Positions 9,498-18,923 of a DNA stretch of 64,000 nucleotides are shown piece by piece. This DNA comes from Geodermatophilus telluris (GTDB lineage Bacteria; Actinomycetota; Actinomycetes; Mycobacteriales; Geodermatophilaceae): NCBI RefSeq assembly GCF_900102745.1, contig NZ_FMZF01000004.1, positions 434,001-498,000 on the forward strand, written 5' to 3'. Each line of letters begins with the position of its first letter. Within the stretch, counting starts at the first letter, position 1. The translations under genes were made by a program, and so were the position numbers. The notes beneath the pieces are model-generated. The model did not search any database and was not told the DNA's origin. It saw only the letters and a list, made by a program, of their open reading frames with translations.

Positions 9498-10357
9498 CTG
9501 ATGGCAGGTGGCCGCGCGGCCTGGGGCCGGCCATGACCGCCGCCACCGCCTCGACACCGTGCCAACCGTCTCCGCCGCGGACCTACCCGCCCTCGATGAC
9601 GGCGTGGTCGCCACCCCCACGCTGTGCGCGACCCGCGCCGCGCACGTCGCCGCTCGCGACGCCCAGGAGGTGTGGAGCCACGAGATGAATCGCACTCGGG
9701 TCGTGCCGCCTCGCGCGGAGGCTCTTACAGGCCGCTGACCAGCACAGATAGGGTCACGAGGTCCGCCATCTCAACCTGGTCATGCCCGTTCGATTACGGT
9801 CACCCGCTCCAGGCGTGTCCGCAGGTCGACCCTCCTGTCTGTTCCTGTACAGGTCTGCTGGAGGACCGTCCGGAAGCCCGTCTCAGGCCCCCACGGACCC
9901 CTGTTCTCGGCCTCACTCTCTTGAACTGGTCCGCAGTCAGCTCGAGGCCGAGGCCTCACAGGCGACGTTTCGACTGGACCGGGGGCAAGCCCACCACCGA
10001 GGTGCGCGCAGTGGGCCCGGACGGATCACCCCGGCCATGTCTCTGAGCAACGGCGCTTCCTGGCTCGTCGTCTGATGCACAGTGAGCGCACCTCGCGCCC
10101 GCTTCTGGATGGTGGACCTACGCGCGAAACCTCGACGTCACCCTCGTCGGAGGGCGAGGACCGCGAGGCGGCAGCCCGCCGGTTTTGGAGGTCGTCCCGG
10201 CATCTCAAGCCCACCAGGCACAGGACGGTCGCCGGCTACCGGTCATGCGCCTCAAGTCTCGTCGACGGAGACACGGTGGACGCCGCGGCGACTCCGGAGG
10301 CAGGTTCGGTCGTGGTGACGACGCTCGGCGATCAGCCGACCACCACGCCGTCCGCCA
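9498..10357. other. About 860 bp without a recognisable gene; right part of the element relic
   Basis: Several short frames exist but none has a family match, a good start site and coding-like third positions together. The stretch includes the degraded tRNA-Gly fragment (9781-9811) and about 100 bp of sequence resembling that downstream of the true tRNA. Composition is more mixed than in neighbouring genes, consistent with decayed coding DNA. A 76-codon frame at 9508-9738 is the best candidate for a broken gene but cannot be supported. Confidence 0.6.
9781..9811 (+). other. Degraded copy of tRNA-Gly 3' end (putative distal attachment site)
   Basis: Positions 9781-9811 match 7879-7909 at 28 of 31 bases by direct comparison; the last 15 (CGGTCACCCGCTCCA) are identical. 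Weaker similarity extends left into the anticodon arm (CAACCTGGTCATG versus CAAGCTGGCCATG) and right over about 100 bp. This is the pattern left by integration at a tRNA 3' end, or by an old local duplication of the tRNA region. Confidence 0.72.
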
Positions 10358-10534
10358 CTAGGACTCGACGATGCGCTTGCCGAGCACGCGCAGGTTGTCG
10401 GCCGCGTAGCGCACCAGCGGGTAGAGCGAGGCCCAGTCGGGCGGCTCGGCGTCGGGGCTCGGGATGCGCTCGGCATCGGGGAGGGGCCGCGGGACCGGCA
10501 CGGTGATGCGGCGGGTATCGGTGGTCGAGGTCAT
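10358..10534 (-). CDS. Small hypothetical protein (58 aa)
   Basis: ATG at 10534 with an excellent ribosome-binding site (CAGGAGGACACC immediately before it). The 58-residue product starts [20 protein letters not shown], has a Pro/Asp-rich middle, and ends in a short helix ([16 protein letters not shown]). No membrane segment, cysteine or known motif is present. It is divergent from msrA, with 141 bp between the two starts that must hold both promoters. Strong start signals and clean G/C-rich third positions support a real gene. The function is unknown. Confidence 0.65.
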   Translation of the reverse strand: MTSTTDTRRITVPVPRPLPDAERIPSPDAEPPDWASLYPLVRYAADNLRVLGKRIVES

Positions 10535-10675
10535 GGTGTCCTCCTGGTACGGGGTTGCACCCGGACAGAGGCGCGACGGGGTGCGGAGATACAGCACCGC
10601 GGCACCCGGCACCCCGGGAACAGTGGACGGGGCCGGGTGTTGACGTGGTGGGACTCGAGACAGGGAGGGCACATC

Positions 10676-11191
10676 GTGACCACGGAGAAGGCGATCCTCG
10701 CCGGCGGCTGCTTCTGGGGCGCCCAGGAGCTGCTGCGCAAGCGTCCGGGGGTGGTCTCCACCCGCGTCGGCTACTCGGGCGGCGACACCCCGAACGCCAC
10801 CTACCGGAACCACGGCGATCACGCGGAGGCGGTCGAGATCGTCTTCGACCCCGACGTGATCTCGTTCCGGGAGCTGCTGGAGTTCTTCTTCCAGATCCAC
10901 GACCCGTCCACGAAGGACCGGCAGGGCAACGACGTGGGCCGCAGCTACCGCTCGGCGATCTTCTACACCAGCGACGAGCAGAAGCGCGTCGCCGAGGACA
11001 CCATCGCCGACGTCGACGCCTCGGGCCTGTGGCCGGGCGAGGTGGTCACCGAGGTCGAGCCGGCGGGTGAGTTCTGGGAGGCCGAGGAGGAGCACCAGGA
11101 CTACCTGCAGAGGATCCCCTTCGGCTACACGTGCCACTTCGTGCGGCCCGGCTGGGTGCTCCCGCGGCGTGCGGCGGAGCGTCTCGGGTAG
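10676..11191 (+). CDS. msrA: Peptide-methionine (S)-S-oxide reductase MsrA
   Basis: A 171-residue enzyme that reduces methionine-S-sulfoxide in free or protein-bound form, part of oxidative damage repair. The catalytic Cys12 lies in the family motif GGCFWG, followed by [16 protein letters not shown] and the [11 protein letters not shown] region. The start is GTG at 10676, with GGGAGGGC 5-12 nt upstream; an open extension to 10637 has no site. The C-terminus lacks obvious resolving-Cys pairs beyond the Cys in GYTCHF, so recycling probably uses thioredoxin or mycoredoxin. A strong 14-bp hairpin follows at 11211-11242. No msrB is adjacent. Confidence 0.96.
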   Translation: MTTEKAILAGGCFWGAQELLRKRPGVVSTRVGYSGGDTPNATYRNHGDHAEAVEIVFDPDVISFRELLEFFFQIHDPSTKDRQGNDVGRSYRSAIFYTSDEQKRVAEDTIADVDASGLWPGEVVTEVEPAGEFWEAEEEHQDYLQRIPFGYTCHFVRPGWVLPRRAAERLG

Positions 11192-11210
11192 CGGCGCGGA
11201 CGGACGACGA

Positions 11211-11242
11211 GGGGGCGGGCGACCACCAGGTCGCCCGCCCCC
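11211..11242. terminator. Strong bidirectional hairpin after msrA
   Basis: A perfect 14-bp stem, GGGGGCGGGCGACC (11211-11224) and GGTCGCCCGCCCCC (11229-11242), with loop ACCA. It lies 20 nt past the msrA stop and 133 bp before the converging end of the ribokinase gene. Confidence 0.85.
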
Positions 11243-11374
11243 GGTGCTGTCCGGTGGCGGGCGCGCAGGAGGGTGCCGGCGAGCACGGGAGACGGCGCGG
11301 TGAGCGAGGACGACGGCCCCGTGGACGGCGACGGCGGGCTGCACGGCAGTGCCGTCGTGCCCGGTCGCCCCTGC

Positions 11375-12310
11375 TCAGGGTGCGAGCGGAGACACCCGGT
11401 CCACGGAGCCGGCGCCGTCCACGAGATCCGCACTGATCCTCGCGCCGGGTTGGGCGGTGCTGGCGGCGGCCACCACGTTGGCCGCGCGCACCGCGTCGAG
11501 CAGGCCCGTGCCGCGCGCGAGCTCCTGGGCGAGACACCCGCAGAACACGTCACCGGCACCACTCGCGTCGCGGGCCGTGGTGGGGACCCCGGGCACCGCG
11601 ACCGGCGCGGCCCCCGGCTCGAAGCACAGGGCGCCGTCGGCACCGAGCGTGACCACGATGCTGCCGCGGGCACCGAGTGCCGCGACGCACTCCGCCACCT
11701 CCGCCGCACCCGTCGGCTCGGGACGTCCGGCCAGGCGACCGAGCTCGCTGCGGTTGGGGACGAGCACGTCGACGAGCGGCACGAGCTCTCGGACCTGCTC
11801 GGGGTCCGCCGGCATCGGCGCCGGGTTGAGCACCACCACGGCTCCCCGGGCCGCCTCGACCGCCGCGGTCACGGCGTCGTGCGGCACCTCGAGCTGGACG
11901 ACCAGCACCGCGGGCGAGGCGGCGCTGACCGCGCGGCTCACCTCGTCCGGGGTGAGCGTGCCGTTCGCACCCGGGTCGACCACGATCGTGTTCTCCCCGC
12001 CGTCGTCGACGGTGATGACGGCGATGCCCGTCCCGACGTCCTCGCGCACCGCGACCGCGGTCAGGTCCACCCCGGCGTGCCGCAGCGCGGCCAGCGACCG
12101 CTCCCCCGGTTCGTCGTTCCCGACCGCCCCGACCATCGCCACCTCCGCACCGAGGACCGCGGCGGCCACCGCCTGGTTGGCTCCCTTGCCTCCCGGCGAG
12201 GTCAGGCGCACGCCGCGGGTCAGGGTGGTCTCGCCCGGTGACGGCAGCACCGGGACCGTCAGGGTCGTGTCGTCGTTCAGCGACCCCACGACGCAGACCA
12301 GACCGGTCAT
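11375..12310 (-). CDS. Ribokinase-like PfkB carbohydrate kinase
   Basis: A 311-residue PfkB-family kinase, best read as a ribokinase phosphorylating ribose or a related pentose at O5. PfkB motif 1 appears as SPGGKGANQAVAAAVLG and motif 2 as DASGAGDVFCGCL, with the catalytic Asp in GAGD. NPAPM and PNRSELG are typical of ribokinases. The ATG at 12310 overlaps the stop of the nucleoside hydrolase by 4 bp, so translation is coupled. It is the last gene of a LacI-controlled uptake operon. In context it would phosphorylate the sugar released by the hydrolase. RbsK itself is likely but another pentose is possible. Confidence 0.85.
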   Translation of the reverse strand: MTGLVCVVGSLNDDTTLTVPVLPSPGETTLTRGVRLTSPGGKGANQAVAAAVLGAEVAMVGAVGNDEPGERSLAALRHAGVDLTAVAVREDVGTGIAVITVDDGGENTIVVDPGANGTLTPDEVSRAVSAASPAVLVVQLEVPHDAVTAAVEAARGAVVVLNPAPMPADPEQVRELVPLVDVLVPNRSELGRLAGRPEPTGAAEVAECVAALGARGSIVVTLGADGALCFEPGAAPVAVPGVPTTARDASGAGDVFCGCLAQELARGTGLLDAVRAANVVAAASTAQPGARISADLVDGAGSVDRVSPLAP

Positions 12311-13260
12311 GCCGATCCCAGCGCGTCCAGTGCGGCCAGCACCAGGTCCCAGTAGCGCTCGACGTCGAGCTCCACGGCGACGGAGACGTTGGGTGCGTGG
12401 TCGGGCAGCCGGCCGAACAGGTCGACGACCGTGGTGCCGCGGGTCCACGTCCCGTCGAGCTCCACGGCCACGAAGCAGTCGCGCCAGCGGATGACGTCGG
12501 GGTCCAGCAGCGCCGCGATCGTGCACGGGTCGTGCACCGGTGGGGCCTCGAACTCCCAGATGCGCTCGTAGGAGCTGCCGAAGAAGCCCATCCACGCCGC
12601 GCACGTGCGACCCACGTCGTGCGGCATCGCCGACATGCGCTCGACGACCGCAGGGGTCGCCAGGGCCTGGTGGGTCAGGTTGAGCCCCACCATCCGCACC
12701 GGCACGCCGGCACGGAGGACGACGTCGAGCGCCTCCGGGTCGGCGAACGTGTTGAACTCCGCCGTCGGGGTGTGGTTGCCCCGCTCGGTCGAGCCCCCCA
12801 TGAAGACGATCTCGCGGACGTGCCGGACGAGTCCCGGCTCCTCCGACAGCAGCGTCCCGACGTTCGTCATCGGCCCGGTGACCACGACCGTGACCGGCTC
12901 GGGCGACTCCGTCAGCAGGCGACGCAGCAGCTGCGCGGCCGTCTCCTCGACCGGTGCCGCCGTCGGCTCCGGGAGGTCGGGGCCGTCGAGCCCGGTCACC
13001 CCGTGGACGTAGTTGCCCAGGGCGACCTCACCGCGCATCGGCCCCGCGGCTCCGGCTGCCACGGGGACGTCCTCGCGACCTGCCAGCGCGAGCACCCTCA
13101 GGGCGTTGCGGGTGGCGTCCTCGACCGCACAGTTGCCGAAGCAGGTCGTGATCCCCAGGAGGCGGACCCCCGGCGACCCGAGCGCGAGCAGGATGGCGAC
13201 CGCGTCGTCGTGGCCGGGGTCGCAGTCCAGGACGATCGGCGTGGGACCGGCGTCGCTCAC
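12307..13260 (-). CDS. Inosine-uridine-type nucleoside hydrolase
   Basis: A 317-residue IUNH-family enzyme that cleaves the N-glycosidic bond of ribonucleosides, giving ribose and a base. The calcium-binding signature DCDPGHDDA is near the N-terminus (residues 11-19). The EFNTFADPEA segment corresponds to the ribose-binding region and VHDPCTIAALLDP to the C-terminal active-site His-Asp, so the site looks intact. Start GTG at 13260. It overlaps the upstream amidotransferase-like gene and the downstream kinase gene by 4 bp each. Together with the kinase it suggests that the imported compound is a nucleoside or nucleoside analogue; base specificity cannot be read from the sequence. Confidence 0.9.
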   Translation of the reverse strand: MSDAGPTPIVLDCDPGHDDAVAILLALGSPGVRLLGITTCFGNCAVEDATRNALRVLALAGREDVPVAAGAAGPMRGEVALGNYVHGVTGLDGPDLPEPTAAPVEETAAQLLRRLLTESPEPVTVVVTGPMTNVGTLLSEEPGLVRHVREIVFMGGSTERGNHTPTAEFNTFADPEALDVVLRAGVPVRMVGLNLTHQALATPAVVERMSAMPHDVGRTCAAWMGFFGSSYERIWEFEAPPVHDPCTIAALLDPDVIRWRDCFVAVELDGTWTRGTTVVDLFGRLPDHAPNVSVAVELDVERYWDLVLAALDALGSA

Positions 13261-14012
13261 CGTGCGGCCAGCCAGCGCAGCATCCCGCCGACGAGCGGGG
13301 CGAAGCCGTCCCAGGCCAGGAAGTCCTCCGGGCACCAGTGGGGCCCGATGTCGGAGGTCCACACGAGGGACCGGCCCTCGCCCACCTCCCGGGTGGCGAT
13401 GAGCACGTCGCCCCCGACGGTCGCGACGACCGTGGCGTCCTCCCTGGGTCGGACCAGGTTGTAGCCCAGCAGCGTCGGCGCGGAGCCGGCCAGCTCCGCC
13501 CACCCCGCGGCCACGGGGTGGGCCGGCAGGTCGAGTGCGACCGGGGCGCCCTGCGGCGCCTCCACCCGGTCGTCGGCCTCGAGCATCGTCACCGGGAGCA
13601 CCTCGGCCACCGCGGTCCTGGCGAAGTTGGCCCGCGCCTGGAAGCCGGTGAAGCTCAGGTACCCCCCGGCCATCATCAGACCGCCACCGCCGCGGGTCCA
13701 CTCGGCGAGGGCGACCAGCGGGTTGTCCACCCGCCGTCCCTCGAGGAACACCTCCGGGGGGAGCACGAAGCTGTTCGCGCCGATGTCGGAGAGGATCACG
13801 GCGTCGTACGCGGACAGCGCCTCGACGGTGCGGGGGAAGGAGCCCGGCACGTCGTGGGCGTACATCTGCTCGATCTCCAGGCCCTCGCTCGCGGCGGCAG
13901 CGATGAACGCGTCCGCGCCCGTGTGGAACGAGGTGCTCGAGAACTCGTCGAAGCCCTTCACGTGGGTGGCGGTCGAGATCCAGCTCTCGCCGGCCAGCAG
14001 GATGCGGGTCAC
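13257..14012 (-). CDS. Class I glutamine amidotransferase-like protein (DUF1355 type), no nucleophile Cys
   Basis: A 251-residue protein starting MTRILLAGESWISTATHVKG, typical of the 'putative glutamine amidotransferase' family PF07090. The fold is that of class I amidotransferases, but the nucleophile elbow reads GGGLMMAGGYLSFTGF with Gly-Tyr where a Cys would be needed, so amidotransferase activity is unlikely. The family commonly occurs beside sugar ABC importers. C-terminal SDIGPHWCPEDFLAWDGF is a conserved family block. GTG start at 14012, with 4-bp overlaps to both neighbours. A role as a sugar-binding or lactone/ester-handling accessory is possible; I infer only that it belongs to the operon pathway. 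Confidence 0.8.
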   Translation of the reverse strand: MTRILLAGESWISTATHVKGFDEFSSTSFHTGADAFIAAAASEGLEIEQMYAHDVPGSFPRTVEALSAYDAVILSDIGANSFVLPPEVFLEGRRVDNPLVALAEWTRGGGGLMMAGGYLSFTGFQARANFARTAVAEVLPVTMLEADDRVEAPQGAPVALDLPAHPVAAGWAELAGSAPTLLGYNLVRPREDATVVATVGGDVLIATREVGEGRSLVWTSDIGPHWCPEDFLAWDGFAPLVGGMLRWLAAR

Positions 14013-15061
14013 GGGGTCCCCTCGGTCGGGTGTCCGCCGCCGAAGAGGCGGCGCGGGTTGTCGGTCATCAGCGACAGCACCTGCGCTTCGTCCACGCCGT
14101 GCCGGTGCAGACGGGGAGCGAAGTACTGCAGGAGGTGGGCGTAGCCCGGGCCGCCGTGGCGGCGCAGGAGCGACTTGACGAAGACGTCCTGGCTCAGCAG
14201 CAGCCGGCCACCGAGGCCGAGCGCGACCAGGCGGGCGAGGTTCGCGGCGTTCTGCTCGTCGGAGGGGCACTGCACGCCCTGGTCGGCGTAGTAGACCTCC
14301 ATCCCGAGCATGTCGTACTGGACCCAGGCACCCCGGTCCAGGACCGCACGCTGGTAGTCCAGGTCCTCCCCCGACGGGCCCATGTGGCACAGCACGAGCT
14401 TGGCGAGGTCGGCACCCACGCTCTCAGCGAGGTCGAGGACGGTGCCCGCGAGGCGGAACCAGCCGGGCAGGTGGACCTGGATGGGCAGCCCGGTCTCGAC
14501 CTGGGCCGCCAGCGCACCCCGCAGGCCGACCTGCTCGGCCGCGGTGAAGTCGGCGCTGACCCCGATCTCGCCGATGATGCCGGGCCGCACGCCGTCCTCG
14601 CCGTCGCGGAGGTCGGCCAGGATCCGGTCGGTCACCCCGTCGGGCCCGAGCGCCACCAGGTCGACCGGGTGGGAGGCCTCGAGGTAGAACCCGGTGCCGG
14701 CCACGACGTGCACGCCGGTGCGCTCGGAGATCTGCCGGAGCCCCGCGAGGTCGCGGCCGATCCCGAAGCCCGTGGTCTCGACCACGGTGCGCCCGCCCAG
14801 CGCGGCGAACCGGCCCAGCTCGGCACAGGCCACGTCGACGTCGTCGAGCGCGAGGTTGGCACGGTTGCCGAAGGGGTCCTGGCGCAGGTCCCACAGCAGC
14901 GCCTCGCTGAGCGGCGCGTCCGCGAACTCGTCCGGGTCCACCCCGCGGGACGTGCTCCGCTGCCACCACGACGAGACGTCGTTGAGCAGGTGCTCGTGGG
15001 TCAGGGTGATGCCGAGGTCGTCCACGGCGACGGGCCCGCGGACGGTCTGGACGGTCGTCAC
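14009..15061 (-). CDS. Phosphotriesterase-family (amidohydrolase superfamily) hydrolase
   Basis: A 350-residue TIM-barrel metallohydrolase. Metal ligands are visible as His22 and His24 (THEHLL), IIGEIG (where related enzymes carry Glu or a carboxylated Lys), IQVHLPG, CHMGPSG and the final Asp in LLSQDVF. C-terminal MTDNPRRLF is the usual family ending. Members hydrolyse lactones, phosphoesters or related substrates; sequence alone does not choose. It sits between the permease gene (4-bp gap) and the amidotransferase-like gene (4-bp overlap). In this operon it probably opens a lactone or removes a protecting group from the imported sugar-containing compound. Confidence 0.88.
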   Translation of the reverse strand: MTTVQTVRGPVAVDDLGITLTHEHLLNDVSSWWQRSTSRGVDPDEFADAPLSEALLWDLRQDPFGNRANLALDDVDVACAELGRFAALGGRTVVETTGFGIGRDLAGLRQISERTGVHVVAGTGFYLEASHPVDLVALGPDGVTDRILADLRDGEDGVRPGIIGEIGVSADFTAAEQVGLRGALAAQVETGLPIQVHLPGWFRLAGTVLDLAESVGADLAKLVLCHMGPSGEDLDYQRAVLDRGAWVQYDMLGMEVYYADQGVQCPSDEQNAANLARLVALGLGGRLLLSQDVFVKSLLRRHGGPGYAHLLQYFAPRLHRHGVDEAQVLSLMTDNPRRLFGGGHPTEGTP

Positions 15062-15065
15062 CCGC

Positions 15066-16070
15066 TCATCCCCGCTGCCCGGTGATGCGGCTGAAGAGCT
15101 TCGCGTTCAGCAGGATCGCGACGATCAGGATGATGCCCTGGGTGATCGGCACCCAGTAGACGTCCACGCGCAGCAGGACCAGGCCGTTGCTGATGACGCC
15201 GAGCGTGACCGCCCCGATCGCCGAGCCCACGATCGACCCCTTGCCGCCCATCAGGGCGGTGCCGCCGAGCACCACGGCGGTGATGACCTCGAGCTCGAAC
15301 AGCGTCCCGGAGTTGGACGAGCCGCTGGCCAGGCGGGCCGCGGTGATCACGCCCGCGAGTCCGGCAGCGAGCCCGGTCAGCGTCAGCACGGCGAGCTGGA
15401 TCCGGCGCACGTCGACGCCGGCACGGCGCAGGGACTCCGCGTTCGAGCCGACGGCGACGACGTACCGACCGAACCGGGTGTGGTTGAAGACGTACCAACC
15501 CGCTGCGACGACCACCACCGCGATCCAGGTGGGCGTGTAGAGCCCGGCCAGCCGGCCGTTGCCGATCGGCAGCAGGAAGTCCGACGTGATCGGCGTGCTG
15601 TAGCCGTCGGTGATGAGCAGCGCGAGACCCCGCACCGCGGTGAGCGCGGCGAGCGTGACGATGAAGGACTGCAGCTTGCCGAACGCCGTCAGCGCGCCGT
15701 TGACCAGGCCGATGCCGAGCCCGAGCACCAGGGCGAGCACGAGCGCCACCACCGCGCTGCCGCTCTCGGCGACGATCGCGAGCGCCGCCGCGGTGAGCCC
15801 GAGGATCGACCCGACGGACAGGTCGATGGCGCCGGTGGTGATCACGAAGGTCATCGCGACGGCGACGACGACGGTCGGGGCGACCTGCCGGGCGACGTTG
15901 ACGAGGTTGTTCGTCGTCAGGAAGGCGTCGGTCTGGACGCTGAAGAAGACGAACAGCACCGCGAGGACGGCGGAGATCGACAGCACCCCGAAGTTGCGGC
16001 TGACGAAGTCCTGGCGGGCGCCGCGCCGGTCGGCCCGACCGGGAGCGGGGGCGGCGGTCCGGGTGCTCAC
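15066..16070 (-). CDS. Ribose/xylose-type ABC transporter permease (RbsC family)
   Basis: A 334-residue inner-membrane permease of the CUT2 sugar importer class. About eight to ten hydrophobic helices are visible, and the signature block TTGAIDLSVGSILGLTAA is near residue 80. VVLGGTALMGGKGSIVGSAIGA, the usual RbsC-type coupling and dimer region, comes near residue 255-275. GTG start at 16070. It lies 4 bp after the ATPase gene. With the adjacent binding lipoprotein and a single-domain ATPase it forms a complete importer. Substrate is inferred as a nucleoside or pentose derivative from the enzyme genes downstream. Confidence 0.92.
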   Translation of the reverse strand: MSTRTAAPAPGRADRRGARQDFVSRNFGVLSISAVLAVLFVFFSVQTDAFLTTNNLVNVARQVAPTVVVAVAMTFVITTGAIDLSVGSILGLTAAALAIVAESGSAVVALVLALVLGLGIGLVNGALTAFGKLQSFIVTLAALTAVRGLALLITDGYSTPITSDFLLPIGNGRLAGLYTPTWIAVVVVAAGWYVFNHTRFGRYVVAVGSNAESLRRAGVDVRRIQLAVLTLTGLAAGLAGVITAARLASGSSNSGTLFELEVITAVVLGGTALMGGKGSIVGSAIGAVTLGVISNGLVLLRVDVYWVPITQGIILIVAILLNAKLFSRITGQRG

Positions 16071-16074
16071 GGTG

Positions 16075-16823
<749 letters not shown>

Positions 16824-16827
<4 letters not shown>

Positions 16828-17777
16828 TCGAAGATCTCGCGGTACTCGTCGACGTTCTCCGAGGTGACGATCGTGATCGGGACGTCGATGAAGCCCGCCG
16901 GCTCCTCGCCGTCGAGGACGGCCGCGAGCTCGTTGACCGCCTCGATGCCCTCCTGCCGCGGGTCCTGCTGCACGACGGCCGTCACCAGCCCGCTGTCGAT
17001 GCCGGCGATCACCTCGGCGGTGAGGTCCCAGCCGATGACCTTGGTGCTCCCGGCAGGGTCCAGCGCGGCGACGGCGCCCACGGTGGCCGGCTCGCCCGTG
17101 GTGTAGACGAAGGCGAGGTCGGGCTGGGCGGTCACCAGGTTCTGCGCGGCGGTCGCGGCCTGCTCCTGCACGTTCTCGCCGTCGACGGCCTGCGCGAAGG
17201 TCGCCCCGGCTGCGTCGACGACGGCCCGGAAGCTGTCCTCGCGCTGGTTCTGGATGAACGAGTTGCGGGCGTCGACCACGCCGTAGCTCGCCCCCTCGGC
17301 CAGGCCCGCGTCCACGACCCACTGGCCGGCCTGCTCCCCGGCGGCCTCGTTGTCGACGCCGACGAAGGTGTCGACCGCCCCCTCCTCGAGCTCGGCGTCG
17401 ATGGCGACCGTCCGGATCCCCTGCTGGGTGGCCTGCTGCACCGCCGGCAGCACGCCGTTCACGTCGATGGCCACCACGATCAGGCCCGTCACGCCCTGGG
17501 ACACGAAGTTCTCGATGTCGCTGTTCTGCTTGGCCGAGTCGTTGTTGGCGTTGGCGATCTGCAGCTCGCACCCGGCTTCCTCGGCCGCCTCCTGCGCGCC
17601 CTCGTTCATCTGCGTGAAGAAGGTGGCGGTCTGGTTGATCTGGGTCATGCCGATCACGCACTCCTCGGCAGCCTCGCCGGACGCCCCGGTGGCGGGCTCC
17701 TCGTTGCCGGTGCTGCACGCGGTCATCGTCAGGGTCGCGGCAGTCGCCAGGGCGGCCACGCCGAGGTGTCGGGTCAT
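16824..17777 (-). CDS. Sugar-type ABC transporter substrate-binding lipoprotein
   Basis: A 317-residue periplasmic-binding-protein-like domain (Peripla_BP_4) anchored as a lipoprotein: MTRHLGVAALATAATLTMTAC gives a signal peptide with lipobox MTAC, the lipid-bearing Cys being Cys21. Domain features include IGMTQINQTATFFTQMNEGA and the hinge segment KVIGWDLTAEV. ATG at 17777 with GAGGA 4-8 nt upstream. First gene of the minus-strand operon, 129 bp from the divergent LacI gene with a LacI-type palindrome between. It captures the substrate outside the membrane for the permease and ATPase encoded next. Confidence 0.93.
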
Positions 17778-17794
17778 GGGGTCCTCGTTCCGTG

Positions 17795-17808
17795 GGAAAT
17801 CGATTACC
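17795..17808. promoter_or_regulatory. LacI-family operator in the divergent promoter region
   Basis: GGAAATCGATTACC is a palindrome of the form GGWAATCGATTWCC, with the central AATCGATT perfect. A central CG in an AT-rich palindrome is typical of LacI/GalR operators. It lies 18 bp upstream of the binding-protein start and 99 bp from the regulator start. Confidence 0.75.
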
Positions 17809-17906
17809 GTGGTGGGCTGTGACTGTAGACACAGACTGACCACCTGGTCGAGGGCCGTCCCCCGACCGGCGTCCCGCACCATCTCGCCCGACGACAGGAG
17901 CCCGCC

Positions 17907-18908
17907 GTGCCGCCGTCCCGCTCGGCCACGATGGCCGACGTCGCGCGGCTGGCCGGCGTGTCGGTGGCGACGGTCTCGCGGACCCTGAGCGGCACGCGGT
18001 CGGTCGACCCGGCCATGCAGCGCAGGGTCACCGAGGCCGCCGAGCGGCTCGGCTACCAGGTGAACCTGGTCGGTCGGGCGCTGCGCCAGACCCGCACGTC
18101 GACCGTCGGGCTGGTCGTGCCCGACCTGGACAACCCGTACTTCTCGGCGCTCGCCCAGCAGCTCTCCCGCGCCTTCTCCTCCGACCCCGGGACCGACCTG
18201 CTCGTCTTCAGCGCCGACGGTTCGCTGGAGACCGAGGCCCGGGGCGTCCGCTCGTTCCTCGGGCGCCAGGTCGACGCACTCGTGCTGATCCCCGTCCACG
18301 AGCAGCGCAGCGAACCGTCCGTCACCACGGCCGCGGCCGCGGTGCACACCATCCAGCTCGACCGCCGCGTGCAGGGCACCGCCGCGTCCTACGTCGGTGT
18401 CAGCAACCGGGCGGGGATGCAGCTCGTCCACGAGCACGTCAGCACGGCGGTCGACGTCAGCAGGCAACCGGTCGTCTACGTCGGCGCGACGCCGGACTCC
18501 TCCTCGGCCCACGAACGCCTCGACGGCATGCGGCAGTACTTCTCCCCCGACGTCCCCGCCCTGCTCGGGGACTTCTCCGCCGCCTGGGGACGGGAGGCGG
18601 CGGCCCGCATCCTCGCGGACGGCTGGACCGGCGCCACGATCGTGACCGCGGCCGACGTGATCGCCCTCGGCGTCCTGGCGCACCTGCTGCACGAGGGCCG
18701 CTCGGTCCCCGACGAGTTCCGCGTCATCGGCTTCGACGGCATCGGCGCAGCAGCGCTCGCCCACCCCTCGCTGACCACGGTGCGCCAGCCCGTCGAGGAG
18801 ATGGCGCGGTCCATCCGGTCCCTGGTCGAGTCCGACGACGAGCCCTCGTCGCGCTGGTTCAAGCCCGACATCGTCCTCGGGGCGACCAGTCCTGCCGGGA
18901 CGCCCTGA
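17907..18908 (+). CDS. LacI-family transcriptional regulator of the adjacent importer operon
   Basis: A 333-residue repressor. The N-terminal helix-turn-helix is MADVARLAGVSVATVSRTLSG (from residue 9), followed by the hinge helix and a periplasmic-binding-like effector domain (VGLVVPDLDNPYFSALAQQL, then FRVIGFDGIG). GTG start at 17907 with GACAGGAG upstream. Divergent from the importer operon with an operator between the two starts, which is the standard arrangement for local, effector-relieved repression. The effector is probably the imported compound or a breakdown product. It converges on the DUF4097 gene with only 15 bp between. Confidence 0.93.
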   Translation: MPPSRSATMADVARLAGVSVATVSRTLSGTRSVDPAMQRRVTEAAERLGYQVNLVGRALRQTRTSTVGLVVPDLDNPYFSALAQQLSRAFSSDPGTDLLVFSADGSLETEARGVRSFLGRQVDALVLIPVHEQRSEPSVTTAAAAVHTIQLDRRVQGTAASYVGVSNRAGMQLVHEHVSTAVDVSRQPVVYVGATPDSSSAHERLDGMRQYFSPDVPALLGDFSAAWGREAAARILADGWTGATIVTAADVIALGVLAHLLHEGRSVPDEFRVIGFDGIGAAALAHPSLTTVRQPVEEMARSIRSLVESDDEPSSRWFKPDIVLGATSPAGTP

Positions 18909-18923
18909 ACGTCCTCCGCGCGG

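Noticed and set aside
9508..9738. 76-codon plus-strand frame inside the element relic
   Set aside because: Some coding-like codons, but no ribosome-binding site of note and no recognisable motif; possibly the end of a decayed gene, not supportable as a CDS.
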